Source: Collinsella aerofaciens (GTDB lineage Bacteria; Actinomycetota; Coriobacteriia; Coriobacteriales; Coriobacteriaceae). Taken from it: 51,516 bases of DNA. The notes beneath the pieces are model-generated. The model searched no databases and had not been told where the DNA came from. It saw nothing but the letters and a program-made list of their open reading frames with translations. The position numbers and the translations under genes are program-made. The stretch is taken from positions 1-51,516 of the forward strand of contig NZ_JADNJQ010000017.1 in assembly GCF_015555045.1 (NCBI RefSeq), given 5' to 3'. Of the stretch, positions 23,810 through 33,134 are shown one piece after another. The first letter of the stretch is position 1, and each line of letters begins with the position of its first letter.

Positions 23810-25024
23810 ATGGCCGATAAGATCCAGTGGGCGGGCAACACGATGCCCAAGAGCGATGACAAGCACTTGGGAATCATGAGTCTCGACCACGTGAAGAAGG
23901 CCCGCGCCTTCCACCAGTCGTTCCCTCAATATACCGTCACTCCGCTTGCCCGTCTGGACGGTCAGGCTGCGCGCCTGGGCCTGTCCAACCTGTGCGTTAA
24001 GGACGAGAGCTATCGCTTTGGCCTCAACGCCTTTAAGGTCCTGGGCGGCTCGTTTGCCATGGCCAACTACATTGCCGACGAGACCGGCAAGGACGTTGCC
24101 GAGTGCACCTTCGATTACCTGACTTCCGATCAGCTTGCCAAGGACTTTGGCCAGGCTACCTTCTTTACCGCCACCGACGGCAACCATGGCCGCGGCGTGG
24201 CATGGGCTGCCAACAAGCTGGGCCAGAAGGCTGTCGTGCACATGCCCAAGGGTTCCACCAAGCCCCGCTTCGATAACATCGCCGCCGAGGGCGCCACGGT
24301 GACCATCGAAGAGGTCAACTACGACGAGTGCGTGCGCATGGCGGCCGCCGAGGCCGACGCCTGCGAGCGCGGCGTTATCGTTCAGGACACCGCCTGGGAG
24401 GGCTACGAGAAGATCCCGTCTTGGATCATGGAGGGCTACGGCACCATGGCTTCCGAGGCTGCCGAGCAGCTGCGCGAGATGGCCATCAACCGCCCGACGC
24501 ACGTCTTTGTCCAGGCTGGCGTGGGCTCGCTGGCCGGCGCCGTGGTGGGCTACTTCACCAACCTGTATCCCGATAACCCGCCGACCTTTGTTGTGGTCGA
24601 GTGCGCGCCTGCCGCCTGCCTGTACAAGGGTGCTGCCGCCGGCGATGGCGATCCGCGTATCGTGGACGGCGACATGCCTTCCATCATGGCCGGCCTGTGC
24701 TGCGGCGAGCCCAACATCCTGGGCTGGGATATCCTGCGCAACCACACCACCGCCTTCGTGTCTTGCCCCGACTGGGTCACCGCTCGCGGCATGCGTACCC
24801 TGGGCGCCCCCGAGAAGGGCGACCCGCGCGTCATCTCCGGCGAGTCCGGCGCAGTGACCACCGGCCTGGTCGAGACCATCATGCTCGATCCCGAGTACGC
24901 CGAGCTCAAGGAGCTCATCGGCCTGGACAAGACGAGCTCCGTGCTCTGCTTCTCCACCGAGGGCGATACGGATCCCGACCAGTATCGCCGTATTGTTTGG
25001 GAAGGCGAATATCCCACTTGCTAA
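23810..25024 (+). CDS. ygeX: diaminopropionate ammonia-lyase
   Basis: A 404-residue PLP enzyme of fold type II. The PLP lysine is K76 in NAFKVLGGS, and the asparagine/Gly-rich phosphate loop region is TDGNHGRGVAW near 120. The family converts 2,3-diaminopropionate to pyruvate and two ammonia. In this cluster type it is taken to handle a late nitrogen-rich intermediate of purine breakdown. Length matches E. coli YgeX (about 398). The ATG follows TTAAGGAG. It heads ygeX-ygeY-ygeW, with ygeY 74 bp downstream. Confidence 0.93.
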   Translation: MADKIQWAGNTMPKSDDKHLGIMSLDHVKKARAFHQSFPQYTVTPLARLDGQAARLGLSNLCVKDESYRFGLNAFKVLGGSFAMANYIADETGKDVAECTFDYLTSDQLAKDFGQATFFTATDGNHGRGVAWAANKLGQKAVVHMPKGSTKPRFDNIAAEGATVTIEEVNYDECVRMAAAEADACERGVIVQDTAWEGYEKIPSWIMEGYGTMASEAAEQLREMAINRPTHVFVQAGVGSLAGAVVGYFTNLYPDNPPTFVVVECAPAACLYKGAAAGDGDPRIVDGDMPSIMAGLCCGEPNILGWDILRNHTTAFVSCPDWVTARGMRTLGAPEKGDPRVISGESGAVTTGLVETIMLDPEYAELKELIGLDKTSSVLCFSTEGDTDPDQYRRIVWEGEYPTC

Positions 25025-25098
25025 TCGTTGGGGCGGAGTAAATAGGTATCGCTCCGCCACCTCACAGGTAGATTCCTTCGTTTGAAAGGTTATGAACA

Positions 25099-26484
25099 AT
25101 GGCTAAAGAACTCGATTTCGACGCTATCAAGGCTGCTGCTGAGTCCCATCGTGCTGATATGACTCGCTTCCTGCGCGCTATGATCTCTCACCCCTCTGAG
25201 TCTTGTGAGGAGGGCGAGGTTGTCGCTTGCATTAAGGCCGAGATGGAGAGCCTTGGCTATGACGAGGTCAAGGTCGACGGCCTGGGCAACGTCATGGGCT
25301 TTATGGGCGAGGGCGACAAGATCATCGCCATCGACTCCCACATCGACACCGTCGGCATCGGCAACATCGAGAACTGGGATGCCGATCCCTATGAGGGCTA
25401 CGAGACCGACGAGATCATCTACGGCCGCGGCGGCTCCGACCAGGAGGGCGGCATGGCTTCTGCTACCTACGCTGCCAAGATGATGAAGGACATGGGCCTC
25501 ATCCCCGAGGGCTACAAGATCATGGTCGTCGGCACCGTCCAGGAAGAGGACTGCGACGGCATGTGCTGGCAGTACATCTACAACAAGGACGGCATTAAGC
25601 CCGAGTTCGTCATTTCCACCGAGCCCACCGACGGCGGCATCTATCGCGGTCACCGCGGCCGCATGGAGATCCGTGTCGACGTTCACGGCACCTCCTGCCA
25701 CGGTTCCGCTCCCGACCGCGGCGACAACGCCATCTACAAGATGGCCGACATCATCGCCGACGTCCGCGCCCTCAACAACAACGGCTGCGACGAGTCGACC
25801 GACATCAAGGGTCTCGTCAAGATGCTCGACCCCAAGTACAACCCCGAGCACTTCGAGGACGCCCGCTTCCTGGGTCGCGGCACCTGCACCGTCAGCCAGA
25901 TCTTCTACACCAGCCCCAGCCGCTGCGCCGTGGCTGACTCCTGCGCCATCTCCATCGACCGTCGCATGACCGCCGGTGAGACCTGGGAGTCCTGCCTGGA
26001 CGAGATCCGCAACCTGCCGGCCGCCAAGAAGTACGGCGACGACGTGAAGGTCTCCATGTACATGTACGACCGTCCGTCCTGGACCGGCGAGGTCTACGAG
26101 ACCGAGGCATACTTCCCCACGTGGATCAACAAGGAGACCGCTCCGCACGTCAAGGCCCTCGTCGACGCCCACAAGGCCATGTTTGGTGACGAGCGCATCG
26201 GCTGCGAGCCCAGCATGGACAAGCGCACCGGTCGCCCGCTGTGCGACAAGTGGACCTTCTCCACGAACTGCGTTTCCATCCAGGGCCGCTACGGCATCCC
26301 CTGCGTGGGCTTTGGCCCGGGTGCCGAGTCTCAGGCTCACGCTCCCAACGAGGTCACCTACAAGGACGACCTGGTCACCGCTGCCGCCATGTACGTGGCT
26401 GCCCTGAACCTCTACGATCCGAGCCAGGCCGATGGCGATGCCACCGTGTTCCGCGCCGGTCTGACCAACAACAAGATCGATTAG
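25099..26484 (+). CDS. ygeY: M20-family hydrolase YgeY
   Basis: A 461-residue metal-dependent amidohydrolase/peptidase of the M20 family, matching the YgeY selenium-metabolism-linked hydrolases. Metal and catalytic residues are visible: H81-x-D83 (DSHIDTVG), D114 in [10 protein letters not shown], and the Glu pair E149-E150 in [12 protein letters not shown] dimerisation lid domain lies in the middle. It probably hydrolyses an amide or carbamoyl-type intermediate in the cytoplasm. It lies in line between ygeX and ygeW. Confidence 0.92.
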   Translation: MAKELDFDAIKAAAESHRADMTRFLRAMISHPSESCEEGEVVACIKAEMESLGYDEVKVDGLGNVMGFMGEGDKIIAIDSHIDTVGIGNIENWDADPYEGYETDEIIYGRGGSDQEGGMASATYAAKMMKDMGLIPEGYKIMVVGTVQEEDCDGMCWQYIYNKDGIKPEFVISTEPTDGGIYRGHRGRMEIRVDVHGTSCHGSAPDRGDNAIYKMADIIADVRALNNNGCDESTDIKGLVKMLDPKYNPEHFEDARFLGRGTCTVSQIFYTSPSRCAVADSCAISIDRRMTAGETWESCLDEIRNLPAAKKYGDDVKVSMYMYDRPSWTGEVYETEAYFPTWINKETAPHVKALVDAHKAMFGDERIGCEPSMDKRTGRPLCDKWTFSTNCVSIQGRYGIPCVGFGPGAESQAHAPNEVTYKDDLVTAAAMYVAALNLYDPSQADGDATVFRAGLTNNKID

Positions 26485-26685
26485 TCCCATTCCTCGATTT
26501 TGTTGAGCCGGGGGCCGCTCGTGTCCCCGGCACCCCCTGTTGACTTGGGGCCCGCGGTCGTTATCTCCCATGCTTCCTCAACGGTGGCGGGTCCTCGTCA
26601 TGGTGCTCTGCATGTTCTAGCCACACGCGCATGCCGGAGCACATCTACTCATTGCGATCGTTTCATCTTTAGAAAGGACATTTCC

Positions 26686-27888
26686 ATGGACGCTAAGTTT
26701 ACCGAGCTCGTCGAGCAGCTGAACGGCCTCGATTTTAAGGGTATGTACGGCAGCGATTTCCTGCACACTTGGGACAAGACCACCGATGAGCTCAAGGCTC
26801 TCTACATCGTCGCCGACGCCCTGCGCGAGCTGCGCGAGAACAACGTCTCGTCCAAGATCTTCGACTCGGGCCTGGCTGTCTCCCTGTTCCGCGACAACTC
26901 CACCCGTACGCGCTTCTCCTTCTCTAAGGCTGCCAACCTGCTCGGTCTTGAGCTGCAGGACCTGGACGAGAAGAAGTCCCAGATCGCTCACGGCGAGACC
27001 GTCCGCGAGACCGCTACCATGATCTCCTTTATGGCCGACGTCATCGGCATCCGCGACGACATGTACATCGGCAAGGGCGACGCCTACATGGCCGAGGTCT
27101 CTGAGTCTGTCCAGCAGGCCTACGAGGACGGCGTTCTGGATCACCGTCCCACGCTCATCTCCCTGCAGTCCGACTCCGATCATCCCACGCAGTCCTCTGC
27201 CGACATGCTCTACCTCATCAACGAGTTTGGCGGCCTCGAGAACCTCAAGGGCAAGAAGGTTGCCGTCACCTGGGCCTATTCGCCCTCTTACGGCAAGCCG
27301 CTGTCCTGCCCGCAGTCGCTGATCAGCCTGCTGCCCCGCTTTGGTATGGACGTCACCCTGGCTCACCCCGAGGGCTACGACCTCATGCCCGAGGTCGTCG
27401 AGCGCGCTAAGGGCTACGCCGCCGAGTCCGGCACCACCTTTAAGCAGGTCAACACCATGGCCGAGGCCTTCGAGGGCGCCGACATCGTGATCCCCAAGAG
27501 CTGGGCTCCGTTTGCCGCCATGGAGAAGCGTACCAACCTGTACGCCGAGGGCGACGACGCCGGCATCGCAGCGCTCGAGAAGGAGCTGCTCGCCCAGAAC
27601 GCTACCCATCAGGACTGGTGCTCCACGACCGAGCTCATGGAGAAGACCGCCAACGGCCAGGACACCATCTTTATGCACCCGCTGCCCGCCGACATCTCCG
27701 GTGTCTCCTGCGAGCACGGCGAGGTTAACGCCGACGTCTTCGATATGCACCGCGTGGGCATGTACAAGGAGGCTAGCTACAAGCCGTACGCCATCGCTGC
27801 CATGATGTTCCTGCAGAAGGTTGCCGATCCCGCCGCTACCCTCAAGGCCCTCGACGAGCGCAACACCGCCCGTTGGCTCCAGGCCTAA
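26686..27888 (+). CDS. ygeW: knotted carbamoyltransferase YgeW
   Basis: A 400-residue member of the aspartate/ornithine carbamoyltransferase superfamily. The carbamoyl-phosphate motif STRTR is at S72-R76 (DNSTRTRFSFSKAAN). HPLPADISGVSCEHGEV near the C-terminus matches the HPLP loop. YgeW-type enzymes carry a knot and act on an unresolved carbamoyl acceptor; run backwards, the reaction could yield carbamoyl phosphate and hence ATP. I chose ATG 26686, with AGAAAGGA upstream; the frame is open upstream but without a site. The 201-bp gap after ygeY holds G/C hairpins. A terminator follows at 27912. Confidence 0.92.
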   Translation: MDAKFTELVEQLNGLDFKGMYGSDFLHTWDKTTDELKALYIVADALRELRENNVSSKIFDSGLAVSLFRDNSTRTRFSFSKAANLLGLELQDLDEKKSQIAHGETVRETATMISFMADVIGIRDDMYIGKGDAYMAEVSESVQQAYEDGVLDHRPTLISLQSDSDHPTQSSADMLYLINEFGGLENLKGKKVAVTWAYSPSYGKPLSCPQSLISLLPRFGMDVTLAHPEGYDLMPEVVERAKGYAAESGTTFKQVNTMAEAFEGADIVIPKSWAPFAAMEKRTNLYAEGDDAGIAALEKELLAQNATHQDWCSTTELMEKTANGQDTIFMHPLPADISGVSCEHGEVNADVFDMHRVGMYKEASYKPYAIAAMMFLQKVADPAATLKALDERNTARWLQA

Positions 27889-27911
27889 AGCCGGGTTGAG
27901 GTAAGCCATGT

Positions 27912-27951
27912 AAAGGGGGCGCTCTGCCAACCGGCGGGGTGCCCCTTTTTT
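27912..27951 (+). terminator. rho-independent terminator after ygeW
   Basis: An AAAGGGGGC arm and a GTGCCCC arm pair imperfectly across a ~15-base loop, followed by TTTTTT (27946-27951). This separates ygeX-Y-W from the mocA-hydA pair. Confidence 0.75.
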
Positions 27952-28038
27952 GCATCGCGGGCGTGCGGGATAAGCGCTCTCGATGTGGATGCCCGCGGCG
28001 CGAGTTATGGGTACGATGGTTTCAGGGGAGGTATCACC

Positions 28039-28653
28039 ATGAAACTTGGATGCGTCATTATGGCTTCGGGCGAGGGCAAGCGGTTTGGCTCTAACAAGAT
28101 GCTTGCCGATATCTATGGCGAGCCGCTGATTGCCCGGACCATCGATTCGGTTCCCCGGGGCTTTGACGTCGTGGTTTCGACGCGTTGGCCCGAGGTCGCC
28201 CAGATTTGCGAGGACAAGCATTGCCCGTGCGTGCTGCACGATGGCGGGCTGCGCAGCGAAAGCGTCCGTGCGGGCCTTTCATGGGGAGTCGAACGCAACT
28301 GGAAAGGTTGCCTCTTTTTGCCGGGCGACCAGCCGCTCGTGAGTTCGGATTCTTTTGAGGCCATGGTTCGCGCGTTTGATGAGCGTGGCCGCAAGCATCC
28401 GGTGCGTCTTGTGTGCAACGGTGAGCCTTCGAGCCCGGTGCTCTTTCCGGCGGAACTGTTCGATGTACTTATGTGTCTTGAGGGCAAGGACGGCGGGGGC
28501 TCGATTCTCAAAGGTCGCACCGACGTGGTGCTGGTCGAGGCGCGTGCCTACGAGCTGTGGGACGTCGATACCGTCAAGGGACAGCGACGCATAACGGAGC
28601 ATATTGCCGCCTGCTCGTATTTTGATCGCGTGGCCAACTGTATTAATCAATAA
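28039..28653 (+). CDS. mocA: MocA/YgfJ-like molybdenum cofactor nucleotidyltransferase
   Basis: A 204-residue nucleotidyltransferase of the MobA-like fold. The N-terminal nucleotide-binding loop is MASGEGKRFGSNKML (residues ~8-22), and a metal-binding region GCLFLPGDQPLV sits near 92-103. YgfJ/MocA proteins attach CMP to molybdopterin for xanthine-dehydrogenase-family enzymes, so it would mature the xdhD product. I chose ATG 28039 after GGGGAGG; the frame opens earlier without a site. The stop overlaps the ribosome binding site of hydA (TAAGGAG), so the two genes are translationally linked. Confidence 0.82.
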   Translation: MKLGCVIMASGEGKRFGSNKMLADIYGEPLIARTIDSVPRGFDVVVSTRWPEVAQICEDKHCPCVLHDGGLRSESVRAGLSWGVERNWKGCLFLPGDQPLVSSDSFEAMVRAFDERGRKHPVRLVCNGEPSSPVLFPAELFDVLMCLEGKDGGGSILKGRTDVVLVEARAYELWDVDTVKGQRRITEHIAACSYFDRVANCINQ

Positions 28654-28661
28654 GGAGCAAC

Positions 28662-30029
28662 ATGATCATCATCAAAAACGGCGCGCTCGTGACGCCCCAG
28701 GGGCTTCGCCGCGCCGATCTTGCCATGGAGGGCGACAAGATTGTGCGGATTGCCGCGGCGATTGAGCCGGCCGGGGGCGATACCGTCGAGGATGCCGTGG
28801 GCTGTTGGGTGTTCCCCGGCTTTATCGACGGCCACACGCACATGCAGTGCTGGACCGGCATGGATTGGACAGCCGATAGCTTTGAGACCGGCACGCGCGC
28901 GGCTGCCTGCGGTGGTACGACGACCATAGTGGACTACGCGACGGCCGATCGCGGCGTGACCATGCCCGATGCCTTGGCCGAGTGGCATCGCCGCGCCGAC
29001 GGAACCTGCACGGCCAACTACGCTTTTCATATGGCACTCGCCGAGTGGAGCGAGCGCAACCGCGCCGATCTCGTGGCTATGCGCGAGGCAGGCGTGTCGT
29101 CCTTTAAGACCTACTTTGCCTACGATCACCTGCGCTTGAACGATGCCGAGACACTCGAGGTGCTGGAGGAACTCAAGCGCCTGGGCGGTATCCTGTGCGT
29201 GCATTGCGAGAACGGTACGCTGGTGAATGAGCTGCAGAAGCGCGTGTACGAGCAGGGGATTCATGGGCCCGAGGGGCATGCGCTCAGCCGTCCGGACGTG
29301 TGCGAGGGTGAGGCCGTGAGCCGCCTGCTGTATCTGGCGCACCTGGCCGGGGACGCTCCGGTCAACGTGGTGCACCTTTCGACCAAGCTGGGGCTCGAGG
29401 CCATCCGTGCTGCCAAAGCGCGCGGGCAGAAGAATATCTATGTCGAGACCTGCCCCCAGTATCTGATGCTCGACGATACGTGCTACTTGGAGCAGGGAGA
29501 GGACGGCTTTGCGGGTGCCAAGTATGTGATGAGCCCGCCGCTGCGCCATGCGGGCGACCGTGCGGCACTGCGCGAGGCGCTTGTGGCCGGCGAGATCGAT
29601 ACGATCGCGACCGACCACTGCAGCTTTAACCTGCACGGGCAAAAGGACCGCGGGCGCGACGATTTTCGCGCGATTCCCAACGGCGGGCCCGGCGTGGAGC
29701 ATCGTCCCGTCGCGATTGCCACGAGCTTTGAGGGACAGCTGGGTCCCGAGGATTTGTGCCGCTTGATGAGCGAGAACCCGGCACGCGTCTTTGGCATGTA
29801 TCCACGCAAGGGATGTCTTGCCGAGGGCGCCGATGCCGACGTGTGCGTGTGGGATCCCCAGGCGCGCTGGACGATTAGTGCCGCGACGCAGCATCAGGCC
29901 GTGGACTACACGCCGCTCGAGGGTTTTGAGGCACATGGCCGCGCCAAGGCCGTGTTTGTGAACGGCGTGCTGGCGGCACGCGACGGCGAGCCCACCGGAG
30001 CCCAGCCCGGCCGCTACGTGCCCCGCTAG
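28662..30029 (+). CDS. hydA: dihydropyrimidinase/D-hydantoinase-type amidohydrolase
   Basis: A 455-residue cyclic amidohydrolase. The metal site starts with GHTH at residues 57-60, the carboxylated lysine is in SSFKTYF near 148, and further ligands are in LCVHCENG and TIATDHCSF. The family opens hydantoin or dihydropyrimidine rings. In this type of cluster (hyuA/hydA) it is taken to open a ring derived from the purine. The start has GGAG 4 bases upstream, overlapping the stop of mocA. It is followed by a 65-bp palindrome and the convergent yqeC. Confidence 0.9.
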   Translation: MIIIKNGALVTPQGLRRADLAMEGDKIVRIAAAIEPAGGDTVEDAVGCWVFPGFIDGHTHMQCWTGMDWTADSFETGTRAAACGGTTTIVDYATADRGVTMPDALAEWHRRADGTCTANYAFHMALAEWSERNRADLVAMREAGVSSFKTYFAYDHLRLNDAETLEVLEELKRLGGILCVHCENGTLVNELQKRVYEQGIHGPEGHALSRPDVCEGEAVSRLLYLAHLAGDAPVNVVHLSTKLGLEAIRAAKARGQKNIYVETCPQYLMLDDTCYLEQGEDGFAGAKYVMSPPLRHAGDRAALREALVAGEIDTIATDHCSFNLHGQKDRGRDDFRAIPNGGPGVEHRPVAIATSFEGQLGPEDLCRLMSENPARVFGMYPRKGCLAEGADADVCVWDPQARWTISAATQHQAVDYTPLEGFEAHGRAKAVFVNGVLAARDGEPTGAQPGRYVPR

Positions 30030-30056
30030 CAGGGGGAGTGCCGGACCCCCTCCGCA

Positions 30057-30121
30057 GTTGCGGTGAAATACGGACTGTTTGCGGCCATTAGGTGGCCAAA
30101 CAGTCCGTATTTCACCGCAAC
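30057..30121. repeat. 65-bp palindrome, copy 1 (bidirectional terminator-like)
   Basis: The arms at 30057-30081 and 30097-30121 are perfect 25-bp reverse complements (starting GTTGCGGTGAAATACGG) around a 15-base loop. It lies between the convergent hydA and yqeC, as expected of a bidirectional terminator or REP-like element. A close relative is at 32842-32906. Confidence 0.85.
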
Positions 30122-30138
30122 TGACGAGATGGGGCCGG

Positions 30139-30873
30139 CTACTTGAGGCTGGTGGCGACGACGGGGCGGCCGAGGGCTGCCTGGAAGCGGTCGGCTATCG
30201 TTGAGTCGGCAAGTGTGTCGGCTTGGTTGAGCATGATGCGGGCATTGTTGAGGTTCAGCATCTGCATCTCGGCATTGAGCACCTGGGCGACGCGCTCGGG
30301 CGTGGCGATGTCGGTGAGCTCGCAGCCGCAACGCTCGCAAAAGAGCTCGGGGCGGTGGACGGCTTCGTTGATGGACTTGCCGAGCCCCGAGGCGCCGACG
30401 AGCCAGATGACGTTGGCCGTGCCGGCGGGAACGACCGGCTCCCATGGGGCATGCGCCTTGAGCGGGAGCCGCTTGCTGCCGTCCGCCTCGGCCAGGACGT
30501 AGTCAAAGCGCTGCGCCAGCTGGTCGAGCGGCTCGGCAGGGGAGGAGAACTTGCCCGTCTGGGGGTCCAAGACGCCTGCCTGGCAGATGCCTCCGCGTGC
30601 AAGGCCCGCGCAGGCCTCGCAGGTGCAACCGGGGACATGCGAGGCACCCGGCTTCCAAGGCGCGGCGTCCAGGCGACGATTCGACCCGTCCCATGGCACG
30701 CCGGCAACGGGAAGCATATGCGTGGTGGTGCAGAGGAGCACGCGGCCGCCAGCGCGCATGAGCTCAAGACCCAGCGTTTTGAGCAACGTCGACTTGCCGC
30801 CGCTGCCGATAATCGCGGTAATGCCCGGCTCGATCCTGAGCGCCGAGGCAAGATTGCCGCTAACCGTTTCCAT
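30139..30873 (-). CDS. yqeC: selenium-dependent hydroxylase accessory protein YqeC
   Basis: A 244-residue P-loop protein. Walker A-like GSGGKST is at residues 23-29, and LLCTTTHM and VLAEADGSKRLPLKAH match the YqeC family pattern. A cysteine cluster (CTCEACAGLARGGIC) lies near 83-97 and could bind a metal or selenium. A second Cys pair is FCERCGCEL near 174. YqeC occurs almost exclusively with selenium-dependent molybdenum hydroxylases and is thought to help insert selenium. It is divergent from yqeB across 102 bp. Confidence 0.88.
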   Translation of the reverse strand: METVSGNLASALRIEPGITAIIGSGGKSTLLKTLGLELMRAGGRVLLCTTTHMLPVAGVPWDGSNRRLDAAPWKPGASHVPGCTCEACAGLARGGICQAGVLDPQTGKFSSPAEPLDQLAQRFDYVLAEADGSKRLPLKAHAPWEPVVPAGTANVIWLVGASGLGKSINEAVHRPELFCERCGCELTDIATPERVAQVLNAEMQMLNLNNARIMLNQADTLADSTIADRFQAALGRPVVATSLK

Positions 30874-30975
30874 CTGTTCACCGCCGTATAATACTGTGAT
30901 AATAAATAATCATCAGAGTAGCGGTCGAACCGCTTTTGCTCTGCTCAAACCGTAGCACAGGGAGGTGCCCCGGGA
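30874..30975. promoter_or_regulatory. divergent yqeC/yqeB control region
   Basis: TATAAT occurs at 30887-30892 and is followed by an imperfect palindrome TGATAATAAATAATCA (30898-30913). The region is AT-rich for this genome and likely carries the promoters of both genes. The yqeB start has CAGGGAGG upstream. Confidence 0.45.
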
Positions 30976-31770
30976 ATGCTCGTTTATGTTCGCGGCGCCG
31001 GCGATATCGCCACGGGTGTCGCCGCTCGCTTGGTGCGCGCCGGCGTGTCGGTCGTTATGGCCGATATCGCGGTTCCCACGTGCATCCGCCGCACAATCAG
31101 TTTTTGCGAGGCTATTCGCCTGGGCGAGGCCCAGGTCGAGGGCATTCGCGCTCGCTTGGCGCAGACGCCGGCAGAGGCGCTCGAGATTACCCAAGCGGGG
31201 GATGTTGCCGTCGTGGTGGACCCTCAGGCCAAGATGCTCGATGAGCTTAAACCCGCGGCTGTGGTCGACGCGATTTTGGCCAAGCGCAACCTGGGTACCA
31301 CGCGCGACATGGCGCCTGCCGTCATCGCCGTGGGGCCGGGCTTTACCGCGCCGGTTGACTGCGACGCCGTGGTCGAAACCATGCGCGGGCATTTCCTGGG
31401 CCGTGTCATTACCCAGGGTTCGCCCCAACCCAACACGGGCGTGCCGGGCATTATCGCTGGCTATGGCAGAGAGCGCGTTATCCACAGCCCCGCCGCCGGC
31501 GTGTTTCGGTCCGACCGCGCGATCGGCGACATCGTGAGCGCCGGAGACGTGATTGGCTACGCGGGCGATTCGCCCATGTGCACGCAGATCGATGGCTGTC
31601 TGCGCGGGCTTTTGGCGAACGGCGTGCAGGTGACTGAGGGCTTTAAATGCGCCGATGTCGATCCGCGCGGCGATGCCAGCTATATCAACTACATTTCGGA
31701 CAAGGCGACGTCGGTCGGCGGCGGCGTGCTCGAGGCACTCGCTATGCTCACCGATATCTTTAGAGGATAG
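30976..31770 (+). CDS. yqeB: selenium-dependent molybdenum hydroxylase system protein YqeB
   Basis: A 264-residue protein of the YqeB/EF2563 family. The N-terminus has a Rossmann-like RGAGDIATGVAARLVRAG loop. Further family sequence includes VDPQAKML, AVGPGFTAPVDCDAVVETMR and TQGSPQPNTGVPG. The family marks genomes with selenium-dependent molybdenum hydroxylases; its precise reaction in selenium insertion is not resolved. It runs 9 bp ahead of xdhC, so the two are co-transcribed. Confidence 0.9.
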   Translation: MLVYVRGAGDIATGVAARLVRAGVSVVMADIAVPTCIRRTISFCEAIRLGEAQVEGIRARLAQTPAEALEITQAGDVAVVVDPQAKMLDELKPAAVVDAILAKRNLGTTRDMAPAVIAVGPGFTAPVDCDAVVETMRGHFLGRVITQGSPQPNTGVPGIIAGYGRERVIHSPAAGVFRSDRAIGDIVSAGDVIGYAGDSPMCTQIDGCLRGLLANGVQVTEGFKCADVDPRGDASYINYISDKATSVGGGVLEALAMLTDIFRG

Positions 31771-31779
31771 AAGGCGGCA

Positions 31780-32823
31780 ATGGAAAAGCTCGATGTTGTG
31801 AATGCGGCGCTTGTCGCCCTGCGTGCTGGCGAGACGTGCGAGCTCGTGGTCGTGGCCGGCACGGCGGGGTCGTCGCCGCGCGGCGTGGGCGCCTGGATGG
31901 CCGTCTTTGCCGACGGTAGCCAGGCGGGCACCATCGGCGGCGGCAAGATCGAGCTTTTTGCGCTGGACGAGGCGCGAGAGCTCCTGAGCGCGGGACAGTC
32001 GCGTCTGGTCCGCTACACCATGGGCGGCGAGAACTCCGATACCGGTATGATCTGCGGCGGAGCCATCTGCCTGTGCTATCTGCATCTGGATGCGATCCAG
32101 GCACCGTTGTTCCAGGAAATTGCCGACGTCTTGACGTATCGACGTATCGGCGACTTCGTCATCGACTTTGAGCCGTTTATCGCGAGCGCGCTCGAGGGCG
32201 ATGTGGCCGAGTACCATGGCGAGGCATCGCGCCATACCATTGCCGGCTGCCCCGGGCTTTCGCTGGTGGAGGAGGGGAGTAAGGTCACCTACACCAACGC
32301 GGCCTCTGAGATTCCCGCGGCGCACATCGAGACGCTCTGCCCCGAGGGCCTGACCTACATCTTTGGCTGCGGCCACGTGGGCGCCGCGACGGCGCGGGTG
32401 CTCACGGCGGCGGGCTTTGCCGTCGTGGCGTGCGACGACCGCCCCGGCACGCTGACGCCCGAATGGGTGCCCAGTGTCTACGACCGTCGTCTGGTCGACT
32501 ACAAGAACCTGAGCAAGCAGTGCCCCATCGGCCCGCGCGACCTGGTGGTCGTCGCCACGGCGGGTCACAAGTCCGATATCGACGTGGTGATTCAGGCCAT
32601 GCGTGCCAAGCCTGCCTACCTGGGCTGTCTGGGTTCGCGCCGCAAGACGGCCTTTGTGCGCGCCCGCCTGGAGCAGGAAGGCTTTACGCAGGACCAGATC
32701 GACGAGCTGCACCTTCCGATCGGCGTTGCCATCGAGGCCGAGGACCCCGAGGAGATCGCCATCTCCATCGCCGCCGAGATGATCCACCTGCGCCGCACCA
32801 AACTCGTCCCCCGCAAGCGCTAA
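31780..32823 (+). CDS. xdhC: XdhC/CoxI-family molybdenum hydroxylase maturation factor
   Basis: A 347-residue protein with an N-terminal XdhC/CoxI domain (AGTAGSSPRGVGAWMAVF; GTIGGGKIE) and a C-terminal Rossmann domain (YIFGCGHVGAATARVL; CDDRPGTLTPEWVP). It is rich in the family's conserved GSRRKTAFVRARL and LPIGV-like segments. XdhC binds molybdenum cofactor and supports its sulfuration or, in selenium systems, delivery to the hydroxylase. It is the last gene of the catabolic block; the 65-bp palindrome copy 2 follows. Confidence 0.9.
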   Translation: MEKLDVVNAALVALRAGETCELVVVAGTAGSSPRGVGAWMAVFADGSQAGTIGGGKIELFALDEARELLSAGQSRLVRYTMGGENSDTGMICGGAICLCYLHLDAIQAPLFQEIADVLTYRRIGDFVIDFEPFIASALEGDVAEYHGEASRHTIAGCPGLSLVEEGSKVTYTNAASEIPAAHIETLCPEGLTYIFGCGHVGAATARVLTAAGFAVVACDDRPGTLTPEWVPSVYDRRLVDYKNLSKQCPIGPRDLVVVATAGHKSDIDVVIQAMRAKPAYLGCLGSRRKTAFVRARLEQEGFTQDQIDELHLPIGVAIEAEDPEEIAISIAAEMIHLRRTKLVPRKR

Positions 32824-32841
32824 TCGGATCCCCACCAATAA

Positions 32842-32906
32842 GTTGCGGTGAAATACGGATTGTTTAAGCCTGTTAGGCCGCCCAACAGTCCCTATTTCAC
32901 CGCAAC
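32842..32906. repeat. 65-bp palindrome, copy 2
   Basis: Same family as 30057-30121: it opens GTTGCGGTGAAATACGG and closes with TATTTCACCGCAAC. A few mismatches have accumulated in the stem and the loop differs. It terminates the xdhC side and sits at the junction with the ribosomal operon. The two copies bracket yqeC-yqeB-xdhC. Confidence 0.85.
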
Positions 32907-33134
32907 AGCTTTTTGGGACCCATTTGTGCGGGGGAGTTGTGGAGTTGTGCAGGCAGACGAGGTTTTTCTGGAAATACGCTCCCGATGCGCGTATAGTACC
33001 GATTGTTTTGTCGGCTCCTGCTGCGTCGAGTCCAAACCGCAAAATGCCATGAGCGGCGCGGATGCAGCCAGGAGGCACGAGGACAACCCATCGTGGCCAC
33101 GCCCCGTGCTTAAAACCCCAAGAAGGAGTGAACA
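32907..33134 (+). promoter_or_regulatory. leader of the truncated spc operon
   Basis: A 228-bp non-coding leader precedes rplE. TATAGT near 32992 could be a -10 box, though no good -35 is seen at 17 bases. GAAGGAG before the rplE ATG is clear. In most bacteria rplN and rplX lie here; no trace of either is visible. Confidence 0.4.

Noticed and set aside
26617-28239. 540-residue reverse-strand open frame opposite ygeW and mocA
   Set aside because: Antisense shadow with no motif; both sense genes are clear.
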